A stretch of DNA of 64,000 nt from Octadecabacter dasysiphoniae (GTDB lineage: Bacteria > Pseudomonadota > Alphaproteobacteria > Rhodobacterales > Rhodobacteraceae): NCBI RefSeq assembly GCF_021532615.1, contig NZ_JAKGAQ010000001.1:1240001-1304000 (forward strand), read 5' to 3'. This document shows positions 10,401 through 18,965 of this stretch, one piece after another; the stretch's first letter is position 1, and each line of letters starts with the position of its first letter. Both the position numbers and the translations under genes were made by a program. The notes below the pieces were generated by a model. That model was not told the origin of the DNA. It searched no databases and saw only the letters and a list, made by a program, of their open reading frames with translations.

Positions 10401-10869
10401 CCAGTGGGCGCCGCAGATTAACCTTGGTGTGCCTGTGCTGATCCCTGACACCTACGTGCCTGATCTGGATGTGCGTCTTGGGTTATATCGCCGCCTGTCT
10501 GATCTGACGACCAAGGTTGAGCTGGAAGGATTTGCTGCGGAACTGATTGACCGGTTCGGGAAATTACCGCGTGAGGTCAACACGTTGATGCTGGTCGTGC
10601 GCATTAAGGCGATGTGCAAACGCGCTGGCATTTCTCAGCTGGATGCGGGCCCGAAGGGGGCTGTTTTGCGGTTCCACAACGACAAGTTCATCTCGCCCAA
10701 GGGGTTGGTTGAATTCATCGAAGACCAGCGCGGGCTGGCCAAGGTGAAGGACAACAAGATCGTCATTCGCCGCGATTGGGGTACGGACCGCGAAAAGATC
10801 CAAGGGTCGTTCAACATCGCCCGCGATTTGGCCGCGAAGGTGAAAGAGGCCAAAAAGGCGAAGGCCTAG
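7429..10869 (+). CDS. mfd: Transcription-repair coupling factor
   Basis: 1146 aa, typical Mfd length. Mfd releases RNA polymerase stalled at DNA lesions and recruits UvrA. The order is a UvrB-like N-terminal region (residues 1-400, degenerate), a CarD-like RNA-polymerase interaction domain starting near [16 protein letters not shown] (about 480), a superfamily 2 translocase with Walker [10 protein letters not shown] and Walker B DEEQ (IDEEQHFGV), helicase motif [11 protein letters not shown], and the C-terminal TRCF/D7 domain. Its stop overlaps the convergent MFS gene by four bases. A weak promoter may lie in the 37-bp gap upstream (TTGACT at 7394). Confidence 0.97.
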   Translation: MTASKHITVSGAPEGFDARLILAEADKGAVVHICRDDKRLEATRAALAFFAPDMPVIVFPGWDCLPYDRVSPNADVSAARMAVLAGLAHGMPAKFILLTTLNAATQKVPARSVLREAAFSARVGGRVDEAALRGFLVRMGFTQAPTVTEPGDYAVRGGIIDIFPPGQTGPVRLDLFGDDLDGARRFDPATQRTTETLEVVELAPVSEVILDEAAITRFRQNYRLEFGAAGTDDPLYEAVSAGKKHAGVEHWMGFFHETLETLFDYLPSATVTLDEQNAAQRDARWVSIADQYDARREAMLAKGRMDSVYKPAKPDGLYLDMAAWDAAIADKRVLQFGALPQATGLNVIDAGGRIGRNFSPERQQESISLFGALADHLKAKLESGPVVVASYSEGARERLMGLIEDEGIAETIPVTDFARVGKRGLHLAVWALEHGFEADGLTVVSEQDVLGDRLIRQTKRKKRAENFLTETQSLTPGDLVVHVDHGVGRYLGLEVVTAAGAAHECLLLEYAENSKLYLPVENIELLSRFGHEVGLLDRLGGGAWQAKKAKLKERIREMAERLIRVAAERALRTAPALTPPDGMWDQFLARFPYAETDDQLAAIGDVIEDLGSGQPMDRLVCGDVGFGKTEVAIRAAFVAAMSGVQVAIVAPTTLLARQHYKGFAERFRGFPINVRTLSRFVSAKEAALTRDGITKGTVDIVIGTHALLAKSVRFKNLGLLVIDEEQHFGVQHKERLKQMRTDIHVLTLTATPIPRTLQLSLSGVRELSIIGTPPVDRLAIRTYVSEFDTVTIREALLREHYRGGQSFFVVPRISDLPDIEAFLRDEVPEVSFITASGQMAAGELDDRMNAFYDGKYDVLLATTIVESGLDIPTANTMIVHRADMFGLAQLYQIRGRVGRSKTRAYAYLTYKPRQKLTPQAEKRLRVLGSIDTLGAGFTLASQDLDIRGAGNLLGEEQSGQMREVGYELYQSMLEEQIAKIKSGEVTLVEDGQWAPQINLGVPVLIPDTYVPDLDVRLGLYRRLSDLTTKVELEGFAAELIDRFGKLPREVNTLMLVVRIKAMCKRAGISQLDAGPKGAVLRFHNDKFISPKGLVEFIEDQRGLAKVKDNKIVIRRDWGTDREKIQGSFNIARDLAAKVKEAKKAKA

Positions 10870-12071
10870 CCGTCGCTGTCGCGCCGGATCATGGATGTCA
10901 GGGTGAAGGCCAGAACGGCGCAGATAAGGGTGCCGATGGCCAATGGCATTGGTGTTCCGTCAAAGCGCAGCCCGATGGGCACGGCGATAAAGACAGCGCC
11001 CACGGTTGCGGACGCCGTGACGAGGGACGCGGCCATGCCTGCAATGTGGCCCATGGGTTCCATCGCTAGCGCGTTAAGGTTGCCGAGCGTGAGGCCGGCC
11101 TGAAAGAACACCGAAATTGTCCAGAACGCGTAAAACAGCAGTTCTATCTGGTTGGGCAGATGAAGGCTGACGACCAGCACCATCCCCAATGACAACGCGA
11201 TTTGGGCTAAAAACATGGCTTTGATGATCGGGCGCATGCCAAGGCGTTGCACGATACGGGCGTTTACGATGGACGCGGAGGCGGCCAGAATTGCGATGCC
11301 GCCAAACCATAAATGAAAGGTTTCGCCCTGTCCGTAGGTGACGTCAAACACCTGCTGGGTGGAGCTGAGCACGGAAAACAACATCCCGAGGCTGAGGGTT
11401 TGGACAAGGGTGGCTAGACGCACGGTGGGGTGGCGCAGGACTTCGCTGGCGGCGGACCACAGGCTTGTGAAGCTCAGCGGGCGGCGTTTTTCGGGCGGCA
11501 ATGTTTCGGGTTGGCGCAGCATCAACCAGATCGACACGAGCGTCGCAAAGATCGCGAAGGCCAGAAAGATGCCGCGCCAATCAGACACGGCGATGATCAC
11601 GGCGCCAAGGGACGGCGCGAGGGCGGGCACCAGCGAAAAGATCAACATGATGAACGACATGATGCGCGCCATGTCGCGGCCGGAATAAAGATCGCGCACA
11701 ATCGCCACGGAGGCGACGCGGGGGGCGGCGGCGGCCAACCCCATGGCGAGGCGTGCGGCCAGCATGGTTTCCAGCGATTGCGCGAAATAGGCCGCCAAAG
11801 TCGCGCAAACGTACAGCGCGGCACCCGTGACAATCACCGCTTTGCGCCCGAACCGGTCGGCCAGCGGACCCGTGAAGAACGTGCCCAAACCCATGCCAAG
11901 CACAAAGCTGGTGATGATCAACTGCGCGCGGTTGGGCGCGTCGGGTGATAATTCAGCGGCGATTTCGGGCAGGGCGGGCAGCATGGCATCGATAGAAATG
12001 GCGATTGTCGCCATCAACATCGCAATCAGCGCGACAAATTCCGTTTGGCCGAGGGGTTTGATCGGGGGCAT
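10866..12071 (-). CDS. Bcr/CflA-family MFS drug exporter
   Basis: 401 aa with 12 predicted transmembrane segments. The Bcr/CflA signature is visible early: AELSPDAPNRAQLIITSFVLGMGLG, then the MFS loop motif GPLADRFGRKAV. Bcr-type proteins are proton-driven inner-membrane exporters (bicyclomycin, sulphonamides, small peptides). It is the last gene of a tightly coupled operon: its ATG overlaps the TAA of the small gene at 12071-12190 by one base (TAATG). The natural substrate is unknown. Confidence 0.9.
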   Translation of the reverse strand: MPPIKPLGQTEFVALIAMLMATIAISIDAMLPALPEIAAELSPDAPNRAQLIITSFVLGMGLGTFFTGPLADRFGRKAVIVTGAALYVCATLAAYFAQSLETMLAARLAMGLAAAAPRVASVAIVRDLYSGRDMARIMSFIMLIFSLVPALAPSLGAVIIAVSDWRGIFLAFAIFATLVSIWLMLRQPETLPPEKRRPLSFTSLWSAASEVLRHPTVRLATLVQTLSLGMLFSVLSSTQQVFDVTYGQGETFHLWFGGIAILAASASIVNARIVQRLGMRPIIKAMFLAQIALSLGMVLVVSLHLPNQIELLFYAFWTISVFFQAGLTLGNLNALAMEPMGHIAGMAASLVTASATVGAVFIAVPIGLRFDGTPMPLAIGTLICAVLAFTLTSMIRRDSDG

Positions 12072-12190
12072 TATGCGGGCCTTTTGTACAGGGCGATTGC
12101 GGCGGCCCAGATCGCCAGTTCCAAGGCAAAAACCGGATGCAGGATGAAATTCAACACCCGGTTGTCAAAACGCGAGGTGTCGGTGATCAC
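12071..12190 (-). CDS. 39-aa small membrane protein between dsbA-like and MFS genes
   Basis: A short GTG-initiated frame, 39 codons plus TAA. It begins M(GTG)ITDTSRFDNRVLNFILHP and continues with one hydrophobic segment FALELAIWAAAIALY, ending KRPA, which fits a single-pass membrane peptide with a positive C-terminus. The GTG overlaps the dsbA-like TGA by four bases (GTGA) and the TAA overlaps the MFS ATG by one base, exactly the geometry of translational coupling on both sides. No family is recognised. The junctions and composition make a chance frame unlikely, but no homologue comparison was possible. Confidence 0.65.
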   Translation of the reverse strand: MITDTSRFDNRVLNFILHPVFALELAIWAAAIALYKRPA

Positions 12191-12831
12191 TCGTCCGCCT
12201 CGATCTGGTCCATGATTTCGCCCATCACCTTGAGCCACATTTCGGTGGGCTGCGCGCCGGGCACCGCGTGTTGGTTGGCGACGATAAAGGTCGGCACAGA
12301 CGAAATGCCCATTTCGCGGCTGTGGGCATCGCGTTTCTGGATGTTTTCGATGTCCGCGTCTGAATTCAGCAGCTTGGTGACCACTGCGGCGTCCATTTCG
12401 CAGCCATCGGCGATGTCGGCCAGGACTTCGTGATCACCGATGTCGCGCGCGTCGCGGAAATAAGCCTCGAACAGGCGCTGGACGATGAAGGATTGGCGCC
12501 CTTCAATGCCCGCCCAGTGGATCAGACGGTGTGCGTCGATGGTGTTGGGGGTGCGCTGCATGCCGTCAAAATCGATCTTGAGGCCCGCGGCCTCGGCTGC
12601 TGTCACGACGGGTGCGTAGGCTTTGACGGCGCCTTCTTTGCCGCCGAATTTTCCCTCAAGGTAGTCGCGCCGTCCCATGCCGCCTGCGGGCATTGTCGGG
12701 TTCAGCTGGAACGGGTGCCATTCGATGGTGAACGGGTGATCGGGGATCTGTTCCAGCGCGCGGTCCAGATTGGTTTTGCCGATGTAGCACCACGGGCAAA
12801 TCGGGTCGGAAATGATATCAAGTTTGACCAT
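12187..12831 (-). CDS. DsbA-family (FrnE-like) thiol oxidoreductase
   Basis: 214 aa. The thioredoxin-fold active site is at the N-terminus, SDPICPWCYIG, with the CPWC pair at residues 12 and 15 (CPWC is the FrnE type rather than CPHC of DsbA). No signal peptide is seen, so it is cytoplasmic, as for FrnE-like proteins linked to disulphide handling and oxidative stress. The C-terminal region SSVPTFIVANQHAVPGAQP carries the cis-Pro loop (VPTF). Its start overlaps the end of the acyl-CoA ligase gene by 14 bases, placing it in the same operon. Confidence 0.9.
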   Translation of the reverse strand: MVKLDIISDPICPWCYIGKTNLDRALEQIPDHPFTIEWHPFQLNPTMPAGGMGRRDYLEGKFGGKEGAVKAYAPVVTAAEAAGLKIDFDGMQRTPNTIDAHRLIHWAGIEGRQSFIVQRLFEAYFRDARDIGDHEVLADIADGCEMDAAVVTKLLNSDADIENIQKRDAHSREMGISSVPTFIVANQHAVPGAQPTEMWLKVMGEIMDQIEADE

Positions 12832-14314
12832 GATCGGCCTCCCAGTTTTGTCTAAGCGCGCGGCGCAGGAGTTTGTTGTTCGCCCCGCGGGGCAGTGTGT
12901 CGCGCCAAATGAACAGGCGCGGCGTTTTGTAGTGAGCGAGGTGCGCGGTGCAATGTGCCGCGAGTTCGCCCTGATCTAACACATCTGGGCCGGTGTAAAA
13001 GGCGGCAATGATGCTGGCGTCCGATTTCACGCGCAGCTCTACGGCGGCGGCGTCTTCTATGGCGGGATGCAGGGTAAGGGCGCTTTCGACTTCGATGGGT
13101 GACACGCGGTAGCCGCCCGCGTTCATCATATCATCCACGCGCCCGTCATAACGGATGGCGCCAGACGGGGTGCGGGTGGCGACATCGCCCGTCAGGAACC
13201 AATCCCCGCTGAATTTGGCCGCCGTTTCATCCGGCGCATTGAGGTAGCCGAGCATGAGGCCGGGATCGGATGTATGAACCGCGATCTGGCCTGCGTTTGC
13301 GGGTGATCCAGTGGGATCCAGAAGGGCGATCTGGCGGCCGGTTTGGGGCTGGCCGAGGGTATCGGGGTCTGAAGGCCGGGACGGATTGCCAGAGATGAAG
13401 GTGGAACATTCCGACATTCCGTAGGCTTCGAAAATCGGGGTTTTGGAGGCGTTTGTCCATGCGGTGCGCGTCGTTTCGGGGAGCTTTTCACCCGCCGACA
13501 GCCCGTGTCGCAGGGCTGGCATCGGGGTGAATTCCGACTTTAAGAGTTGGCGGTAAATACCTGGTGCGGCTGCAAAAAGTGTCGCGTTGTGATCGCGCAG
13601 AAGGCGGGGCAGTTGGGCGGGCGTGGTGCCTGCGGCGGGGATCAGGGCGGTTGCGCCGCGTGTCCATGGGTCCATCAATCCGGTGCCGAGCGTGTAGGTC
13701 CAATTGAATGCGCCCGCGTGCAAGACACGATCATTTGGCGTCAGGCCGTACCAGCCGTCTACCATCATCCGGCGGGCCCAGATGGCGCGGTGTGCATGGA
13801 TCACGCCGCGCGGTGTGCCTGACGTGCCGGAGGTGAAAATGATGTAGGCTGGGCGGTTGGGATCGCCCATTTCAAAGGGTGCGGGGGGCAGTGTGGCAAA
13901 GGATGCAAGGGTTTCGGTTGTGATCACCGCGGCAGAGTAATCGGGGCGCGTGATGCCTGCCGCGGCAATGATCGCGGCGGGCGCGAGGTCTTGTGCGAGG
14001 GCTGTGATTTCAGGGGCCGTCAGCTGGGCAGAGGTCGGCACGGGGATCAACCCGGCGGTGATGCAGGCCAGAAAGGCGATCGGGAAATCAGGCGCATTGC
14101 CAAGGCGCAGCAACACGCGGTCAGACGGTTTTAGCCCAGTGCGAAGAAGGCCTGTTGCGGCGCCGCGAATGGCGGTTTCAAGCTGCGCATATGTCCAGTG
14201 GTGCGCAGATGTCGCGCCAAGCAGGCTGAGCGCGATCTTGTCGGGCAGATCATGGGCGCGGCCCAGCACGTGGGCGGCCATGTTGAAAGGGGCTGGGACG
14301 GGATCAGGGGTCAT
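12818..14314 (-). CDS. Acyl-CoA ligase (AMP-binding, benzoate-CoA ligase-like)
   Basis: 498 aa from ATG 14314. It activates a carboxylic acid as acyl-AMP and then acyl-CoA. Seen motifs are the ATP/AMP loop YIIFTSGTSGTPRG, EAYGMSECSTF, TGDVATR and a C-terminal catalytic Lys in LPRGANNKLLRRALR. The domain order and length match class I adenylate-forming ligases of the benzoate/acetate type. The upstream in-frame extension has no domain content. It heads the operon ligase, dsbA-like, small membrane protein, MFS, and is divergent from an XRE-cupin regulator 66 bp away that is the likely controller. The acid substrate is not identifiable. Confidence 0.9.
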   Translation of the reverse strand: MTPDPVPAPFNMAAHVLGRAHDLPDKIALSLLGATSAHHWTYAQLETAIRGAATGLLRTGLKPSDRVLLRLGNAPDFPIAFLACITAGLIPVPTSAQLTAPEITALAQDLAPAAIIAAAGITRPDYSAAVITTETLASFATLPPAPFEMGDPNRPAYIIFTSGTSGTPRGVIHAHRAIWARRMMVDGWYGLTPNDRVLHAGAFNWTYTLGTGLMDPWTRGATALIPAAGTTPAQLPRLLRDHNATLFAAAPGIYRQLLKSEFTPMPALRHGLSAGEKLPETTRTAWTNASKTPIFEAYGMSECSTFISGNPSRPSDPDTLGQPQTGRQIALLDPTGSPANAGQIAVHTSDPGLMLGYLNAPDETAAKFSGDWFLTGDVATRTPSGAIRYDGRVDDMMNAGGYRVSPIEVESALTLHPAIEDAAAVELRVKSDASIIAAFYTGPDVLDQGELAAHCTAHLAHYKTPRLFIWRDTLPRGANNKLLRRALRQNWEADHGQT

Positions 14315-14380
14315 GAGCCAAGCGGTATCGCCCGCACCGTGCGGTTGCAAGGTGGGGGCGTGCTGCCGTATAGCACTGAT

Positions 14381-15001
14381 ATGACAACTGACCCCAGATC
14401 CCTGATTACGATTGCGCGCGAAAGTGGCGACAGTGAAACGGCTGTGCCTTTGGATCTTGGCATTCGGGTGCGCGAGCTGCGCAAGGCCCAAGGTTGGACG
14501 CTGGAACAGGCGGCCACACAGGCGGGATTGGCGCGATCAACTTTGTCCAAGATTGAAAACGGGCAAATGTCGCCGACCTATGATGCGTTGAAAAAGTTGG
14601 CTGTCGGGTTGCAGATTTCGGTGCCGCAGCTGTTCACGCCGCCCCAAAAGGGCCAAGTGACCGGTCGGATGTCGGTGACGCGATCCGGTGAGGGGGCGAG
14701 CCACGCCACGGCGACCTATGAGCATGAATTGCTGGCCGAAACCCTGACCAAAAAGCAGATGTTGCCGTACCGTGCGCAAGTGCGTGCGCGCAAACCGGAC
14801 GAATTTGACGGCTGGGTGCGCCATGACGGCGAAGAATTTCTATACGTGCTGACGGGGGTTATCCGGCTTTATACCGAATTTTACGAACCCGTTGAGATGA
14901 AGCGCGGGGACAGTGCGTATTACGACGCATCCATGGGCCACAATGTCATTTCGATCAGCGCAGAGGATGCGACGATCCTTTGGGTGACATCACTGGCCTG
15001 A
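14381..15001 (+). CDS. XRE-family regulator with C-terminal cupin sensor
   Basis: 206 aa. An N-terminal helix-turn-helix (LGIRVRELRKAQGWTLEQAA, then GLARSTLSKIENGQMSPT) is followed by a cupin_2 domain (FDGWVRHDGEEFLYVLTGVIRLY, YDASMGHNVIS) expected to bind a small-molecule effector. Start ATG 14381 (MTTDPRS) is chosen; the longer frame runs back through the ligase promoter and coding region. Divergent orientation to the acyl-CoA ligase, with only 66 bp between starts, points to control of that operon, probably sensing the ligase's substrate or product. Confidence 0.9.
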   Translation: MTTDPRSLITIARESGDSETAVPLDLGIRVRELRKAQGWTLEQAATQAGLARSTLSKIENGQMSPTYDALKKLAVGLQISVPQLFTPPQKGQVTGRMSVTRSGEGASHATATYEHELLAETLTKKQMLPYRAQVRARKPDEFDGWVRHDGEEFLYVLTGVIRLYTEFYEPVEMKRGDSAYYDASMGHNVISISAEDATILWVTSLA

Positions 15002-15010
15002 GTGCCGCAA

Positions 15011-15238
15011 TTACGCCGCGGCCTGTGCGCGAAGGCGTGCGCCTGTGTAGGTCAGCCAGTTGTCCAACGCTTCGCCCGCTTCGGCGACTGTCAGATCGTG
15101 GGTTTCGGCAAGATACATTTCCATACGCGCGCGATCGCCGCGAAACCGGCGCATGGCCGTCACTTCGAGGTGGCGAAAATCATAGCAAAGATGTTCGATC
15201 AGGTTTGGCCAGCTGGCAAGAACGTGAGCCCAGGGCAT
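15011..15238 (-). CDS. Hypothetical protein, 75 aa
   Basis: A compact soluble frame starting MPWAHVLASWPNLIEHLCYD and rich in charged residues (FRGDRARMEMYLAETHDLT). A consensus ribosome site AGGAGG lies a few bases before ATG 15238, which is strong support for a real gene. It follows the aquaglyceroporin by 53 bp on the same strand and could be the third gene of the arsC operon. No domain recognised. Helical content is likely from the sequence pattern, no signal peptide or membrane segment. Confidence 0.7.
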   Translation of the reverse strand: MPWAHVLASWPNLIEHLCYDFRHLEVTAMRRFRGDRARMEMYLAETHDLTVAEAGEALDNWLTYTGARLRAQAAA

Positions 15239-15291
15239 GAGAATCCTCCTATAAGGTCAGCCCATCAAACCCAACAGATATTGAGACGAAG

Positions 15292-15957
15292 TTAATCAGC
15301 GCCGTCTTTGGCGGGGCCGAACAGCAGCGGCAAGACGGCCAGCGCCACAAACAGCCCGACCAGCTGTGCGAGGATAAAGCCGGACACATGGGCGGGATTG
15401 ATGCCTGCGAAGGTGTCCGAAAACATCCGCGCGATGGTGACCGCCGGGTTGGCAAAGCTGGTGGAGGAGGTGAACCAATAGGCCCCCGTGATATAAAGCG
15501 CGACAAGGGTGGGCACGGCGGCGGCATTGCTGCGCAGCCCGCCCATGATGACGAACAACAGCCCGAAGGTCGCGAAGATTTCGGAGGTCCATTGATGCGC
15601 GCCTGTGCGGTCCGTCGTGGAAAACTGCAACACGGAGAGGTCAAACATCACATGACACAGCCAGACGCCCAAGATGGCGCCGATGATCTGCACAGGAATG
15701 TAGGCCACGGCAAGCGGCCAAGGATGATCGCCCTTGATCGCGAAGGCCAGCGTGACGACCGGATTAAAATGCGCCCCCGACACGGGGCCCAAAATGGTGA
15801 TGATGAAATAGAGAGTGCAGCCTGTGGCGATGGCGTTGGCCAGCAGGGCAAGGGCGGTGTCATCGGTGAGCGTTTGCGCCATGATGCCGGAGCCGACGAC
15901 GCCGATCAGCAGGAAGGCGGTGCCGATGAATTCAGCACCGAGTTTTTGCATGTTCAT
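15292..15957 (-). CDS. Aquaglyceroporin of the MIP family (AqpS-like)
   Basis: 221 aa with six hydrophobic segments. The two half-helix pore motifs read HFNPVV (first, NPV instead of NPA) and SFANPAVTIAR (second). MIP channels encoded beside arsC, such as AqpS of Sinorhizobium meliloti, let arsenite formed by ArsC leave the cell down its gradient. The ATG overlaps the arsC stop by four bases (ATGA), so the two are one coupled unit. The R of the second motif and the NPV substitution are typical of the arsenic-linked type. Arsenite conduction is inferred from context. Confidence 0.9.
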   Translation of the reverse strand: MNMQKLGAEFIGTAFLLIGVVGSGIMAQTLTDDTALALLANAIATGCTLYFIITILGPVSGAHFNPVVTLAFAIKGDHPWPLAVAYIPVQIIGAILGVWLCHVMFDLSVLQFSTTDRTGAHQWTSEIFATFGLLFVIMGGLRSNAAAVPTLVALYITGAYWFTSSTSFANPAVTIARMFSDTFAGINPAHVSGFILAQLVGLFVALAVLPLLFGPAKDGAD

Positions 15958-16439
15958 AAGTCGGCGATTCCGTTCAGGGCGGTTTTGAGGTCGGCGGTTG
16001 ACAGTGTGTCCAACGGCAATTCCATCAGGGCCGATGCCTTGCGTGACAAGGCATCAAAGGCCGCACTAAATGCGGCGTCCCAATCGGGTTCGGCGGCTGC
16101 GGCAGGGTCGGGAATGCCCCAATGGGCCTGCACGGGCGCGTGGCCGTTTGTGGTGGGCCAGAACGGGCAGGTTTCTGCGGCGGCGCTGTCACAGACGGTT
16201 ATGACGATGTCCATTTTGGGCGCGTCCGGCGTCGCGTAGATGTCCCAGCTTTTGGATGACAGATCGTCGGTTGCAAAGCCTTTGTCGGCCAGCAACGTCA
16301 AGGACTGCGGATGGACGCGGCCCGATGGTGTGGAGCCTGCGGAATAGGCATGGATGCGGCCCGCACCTTTGCGGTTCAGGATGCATTCCAAAAGGATCGA
16401 GCGGGCCGAGTTACCGGTGCAAAGGACAAGAATGTTCAT
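15954..16439 (-). CDS. arsC: Arsenate reductase (low-molecular-weight phosphatase type)
   Basis: 161 aa. The N-terminal P-loop LVLCTGNSARSI is the CX5R(S) motif of the LMW-PTP-like ArsC family, with nucleophilic Cys at residue 7. Further Cys residues occur in VITVCDSAAAETCPFW, in the position of the redox relay of thioredoxin-type enzymes. It reduces arsenate to arsenite in the cytoplasm; the coupled aquaglyceroporin is the likely exit route. No ArsR, ArsB/Acr3 or ArsH gene is in this window, so this is a minimal ars unit. Confidence 0.92.
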   Translation of the reverse strand: MNILVLCTGNSARSILLECILNRKGAGRIHAYSAGSTPSGRVHPQSLTLLADKGFATDDLSSKSWDIYATPDAPKMDIVITVCDSAAAETCPFWPTTNGHAPVQAHWGIPDPAAAAEPDWDAAFSAAFDALSRKASALMELPLDTLSTADLKTALNGIADL

Positions 16440-16525
16440 AGGCGTTTCACTATCTTTGATGTGTAACGCATTTATGACGGATCACTGATTTCGATGCAAA
16501 GCCTGCTTTGATGCGCGGGCGGGCG

Positions 16526-16849
16526 TTAGCGCAGTTCGGTAAAGGCGTGAACAGGGCGATGAATTGCGCCAAACGTTTTTGGGGTTTGTCGAATCTGGGC
16601 GATTTGGCGAGTGCCGAGCTGTTGGGCGAATTTCACCCCGCATTGATCGTCTTCGGCCCATTGCACGGTCGCGACAAGATTGCCGACGGATGATTTGACG
16701 GTGATGACATCCCCTTTGTTGACGCCCTTGACCTCAAACACGCCGGCGCCTGTCGGTGTGATATTGGTCAGGTGGCATTTCTGGTTGGTGGTGCCGTGTA
16801 CAACGTCAACGGGAAACATTGTCGGATATCTGTGTGGTCTGTAGCCCAT
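16526..16849 (-). CDS. PilZ-domain protein
   Basis: 107 aa single-domain protein. The pattern RYPTMFPVDVVHGTTNQKCHLTNITPTGAGV followed by GDVITVKSSVGNLVATVQWAEDDQCGVKFAQQL matches the PilZ beta-barrel (equivalent of the D/NxSxxG stretch reads NITPTGAG). AAGGAGA lies 8 bases before the ATG. The classical N-terminal RxxxR c-di-GMP motif is only partly present (YRPHRY), so ligand binding is uncertain. A diguanylate cyclase gene is present elsewhere in the window (30006). Confidence 0.78.
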   Translation of the reverse strand: MGYRPHRYPTMFPVDVVHGTTNQKCHLTNITPTGAGVFEVKGVNKGDVITVKSSVGNLVATVQWAEDDQCGVKFAQQLGTRQIAQIRQTPKTFGAIHRPVHAFTELR

Positions 16850-16971
16850 GTGTCGGTCTCCTTACGGTGTGACCTAGACGGCAGGAGGTGAACAAAGGGT
16901 TAGCACGCGGATGCGTGGGCCCGGATTTCGGCCCTAAAGGTTAACGCGAGCAGGGGGTGCGCATGGATGGC

Positions 16972-16999
16972 AAAAGGGCGCCCCGATGGAGCGCCCCCT
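16972..16999 (-). terminator. Rho-independent terminator of the YejA-like gene
   Basis: On the minus strand GGGCGC-(loop)-GCGCCC is followed by TTTTG, 20 bases after the stop codon of the binding-protein gene at 17019. The stem is all GC and the T tract is short but well placed. Confidence 0.6.
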
Positions 17000-17018
17000 A
17001 GATATTGTTGTCTGTGGT

Positions 17019-18851
17019 TTAGTCTTCGGCGTACCACCACACGTCGGGCTGCCAGCCGGGCCAATCGCCAAAGATCGGCATGGTGTCGGGGTAGCGCAGG
17101 TTTTTGTCATGCGCGATGCGGCTGATGTTCCACTGATAGATCGGCACCACGTAGCGGCCCGCCGTCAACAAACGATCCATCGCGCGGGTGGCGGCGACGA
17201 AATCGTCCTGGCTGTCGGAGGTGAGCAGACGGTTGATCATTGCGTCAATGGCAGGCGATTGCACGCCCATCATATTGCGCCCGCCCTCTGTGTTGGCGGC
17301 GTCCTGACCCCAATAGAGGTATTGTTCGTTGCCCGGGGACAGCGACACGCCGCGCTGATAATACGTCATGTCGAAATTATAGGTGTCGGTGCGTTCTTTG
17401 TACTGGGCGGTGTCCGCAGAGGTCACGGTGGGCGTGATGCCAAGGCGGGACAGGCTTTCGACGTAGATGTCGATGATCGCTGTGTTCTCGGTCGAGTTGG
17501 TTTCAAGCAGGATGTCGAAGGTGAACGGCGTGCCGTCGCTGTCCGACATCACGCCGTTCTGGATCGTGTATCCGGCCTGTTCCATCAGATCGAGGGCCGC
17601 GCCAATGCCTGCGCGGTTACGTTCGGACCCATCAGACACGGGCAGGGCATAGCCTGTGATGGCGTCGGCGGGGATGTCATCGGCGAAAGGTTCGAGGAAT
17701 TCCAGCACGCGGCCCGTTGCGGGGCCGTCCTGCATTGCCAGCGGAGAGTTGGAAAAATACGACGTGATGCGCGGCTGCACGCCACCTGTGATCGTGTCGT
17801 TTATGAATTCAAAGTTGAAGGCATGCATCATCGCATCGCGCACCAGAATGTCATCGAACTGATCCCTGCGCGTGTTCATCACGAACCCGCGCATGCCCGA
17901 GGGGCGCGAATGGGGCAGGACGGATTTCACGAAGTCACCGGAAGTGATCAGGGCGGTGTCATACTGCGTTTCCCAACGCACGACGTTGAATTCGCGGTTG
18001 GAATTGATTTCACCGACTTTGAAGGCCTCGAATGCGGCGACTTCATCGCCAAAGAATTCGATGCGGATGGTGTCGAGGTTGTGCTGCCCGTTGACGAAGG
18101 GCGCGACGTCTTGTGCCCAATAGTTCGGATTTCGGGTAAATTCGATGAAGCGGTTGGCCTCGTAGTTGGTGATGACATAGGGCGAGGACGTGATCGGGAT
18201 TTCCTCAATCGAGGCATTTTCGAAGTCACGGTCTTCCCACTGTGTCTTTTGCAGGATCGGGCGCAGGCCTGCGATCAGCGCGAGTTCGCGGTCCTCGACA
18301 TTAAAAGTGATGCGCAAGGACCGATCGCCGGTTTGTTCGATGCTGTCCACTTTGCTGTAAAAGCCGCGATAGCGTCCGTTGCCAATTGTGCCCAGTGTTT
18401 CATACGACCAAATGACGTCTTCGACGGTGACGGGCGATCCGTCAGAGAATCGGGCTTCTTCGCGCAGGGTAAATTCCACCCATGAGCGGTCTTCCGGGGT
18501 CTCGATTGATTCGGCAAGAAGGCCGTAGACGGTAAAAGGTTCATCCAGCGAACGCGCCATCAGGCCTTCGCCCATGAAGAACCGCAACTGCCAGTGCACG
18601 GACCCTTTGGTGATGAACGGGTTGAGGCTGTCAAAGCTGCCGACGGTGGATGTGACCATTGTGCCGCCTGTGGGCGCGTCGGGGTTGGCGTAGGGCAGAT
18701 GCGCAAAATCTTGGGGTAGGGCGGGTTCACCATACATAGCTATGCCATGGGTCGGCTCTGCCATGAGGGCGCTGGCGAAAACGCTGGTGGATGCGACGAG
18801 CGCTGCTGCGCGGAAAATCCGGCCTGAAATGGATCGAATGTGTTGGGACAT
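17019..18851 (-). CDS. YejA-like family 5 extracellular solute-binding protein
   Basis: 610 aa from ATG 18851, with a Sec signal peptide (FRAAALVASTSVFASALMAEP, cleavage near ALMA-EP). The mature start GIAMYGEPALPQDFAHLPYANPDAPTGG is characteristic of YejA-type oligopeptide/microcin C binding proteins, and SBP_bac_5 features follow (DVIWSYETL, ITSSPYVITNYEANRFIEFTRNPNYW). It would capture peptides in the periplasm for an inner-membrane ABC importer. No yejB/E/F permease or ATPase genes are adjacent in this window, so the binding-protein gene stands alone. Confidence 0.88.
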   Translation of the reverse strand: MSQHIRSISGRIFRAAALVASTSVFASALMAEPTHGIAMYGEPALPQDFAHLPYANPDAPTGGTMVTSTVGSFDSLNPFITKGSVHWQLRFFMGEGLMARSLDEPFTVYGLLAESIETPEDRSWVEFTLREEARFSDGSPVTVEDVIWSYETLGTIGNGRYRGFYSKVDSIEQTGDRSLRITFNVEDRELALIAGLRPILQKTQWEDRDFENASIEEIPITSSPYVITNYEANRFIEFTRNPNYWAQDVAPFVNGQHNLDTIRIEFFGDEVAAFEAFKVGEINSNREFNVVRWETQYDTALITSGDFVKSVLPHSRPSGMRGFVMNTRRDQFDDILVRDAMMHAFNFEFINDTITGGVQPRITSYFSNSPLAMQDGPATGRVLEFLEPFADDIPADAITGYALPVSDGSERNRAGIGAALDLMEQAGYTIQNGVMSDSDGTPFTFDILLETNSTENTAIIDIYVESLSRLGITPTVTSADTAQYKERTDTYNFDMTYYQRGVSLSPGNEQYLYWGQDAANTEGGRNMMGVQSPAIDAMINRLLTSDSQDDFVAATRAMDRLLTAGRYVVPIYQWNISRIAHDKNLRYPDTMPIFGDWPGWQPDVWWYAED

Positions 18852-18930
18852 TTTTATGTCTCTCCCCCTGAGGTGCCTGTCATTTGTGACCCAGCCTAGA
18901 GGTGGAAACAAACCATTTCAAACTTTTAGC

Positions 18931-18959
18931 TTGGATGCGAGCGCGCGAACGCTTATACA
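18931..18959 (+). promoter_or_regulatory. Candidate sigma-70 promoter for a small RNA
   Basis: TTGGAT (18931) and TATACA (18954) are separated by exactly 17 bases and face away from the YejA-like gene. Transcription from about 18966 would run into the strong terminator ending at 19039 with no open reading frame of note between them. Confidence 0.45.
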
Positions 18960-18965
18960 CAGGGC

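Noticed and set aside
16986..18485. 499-aa open frame on the plus strand opposite the YejA-like gene
   Set aside because: It mirrors the codons of a well-supported binding-protein gene and has low-complexity His/Val/Gly/Arg composition with no domain; an antisense by-product of GC-rich coding DNA.
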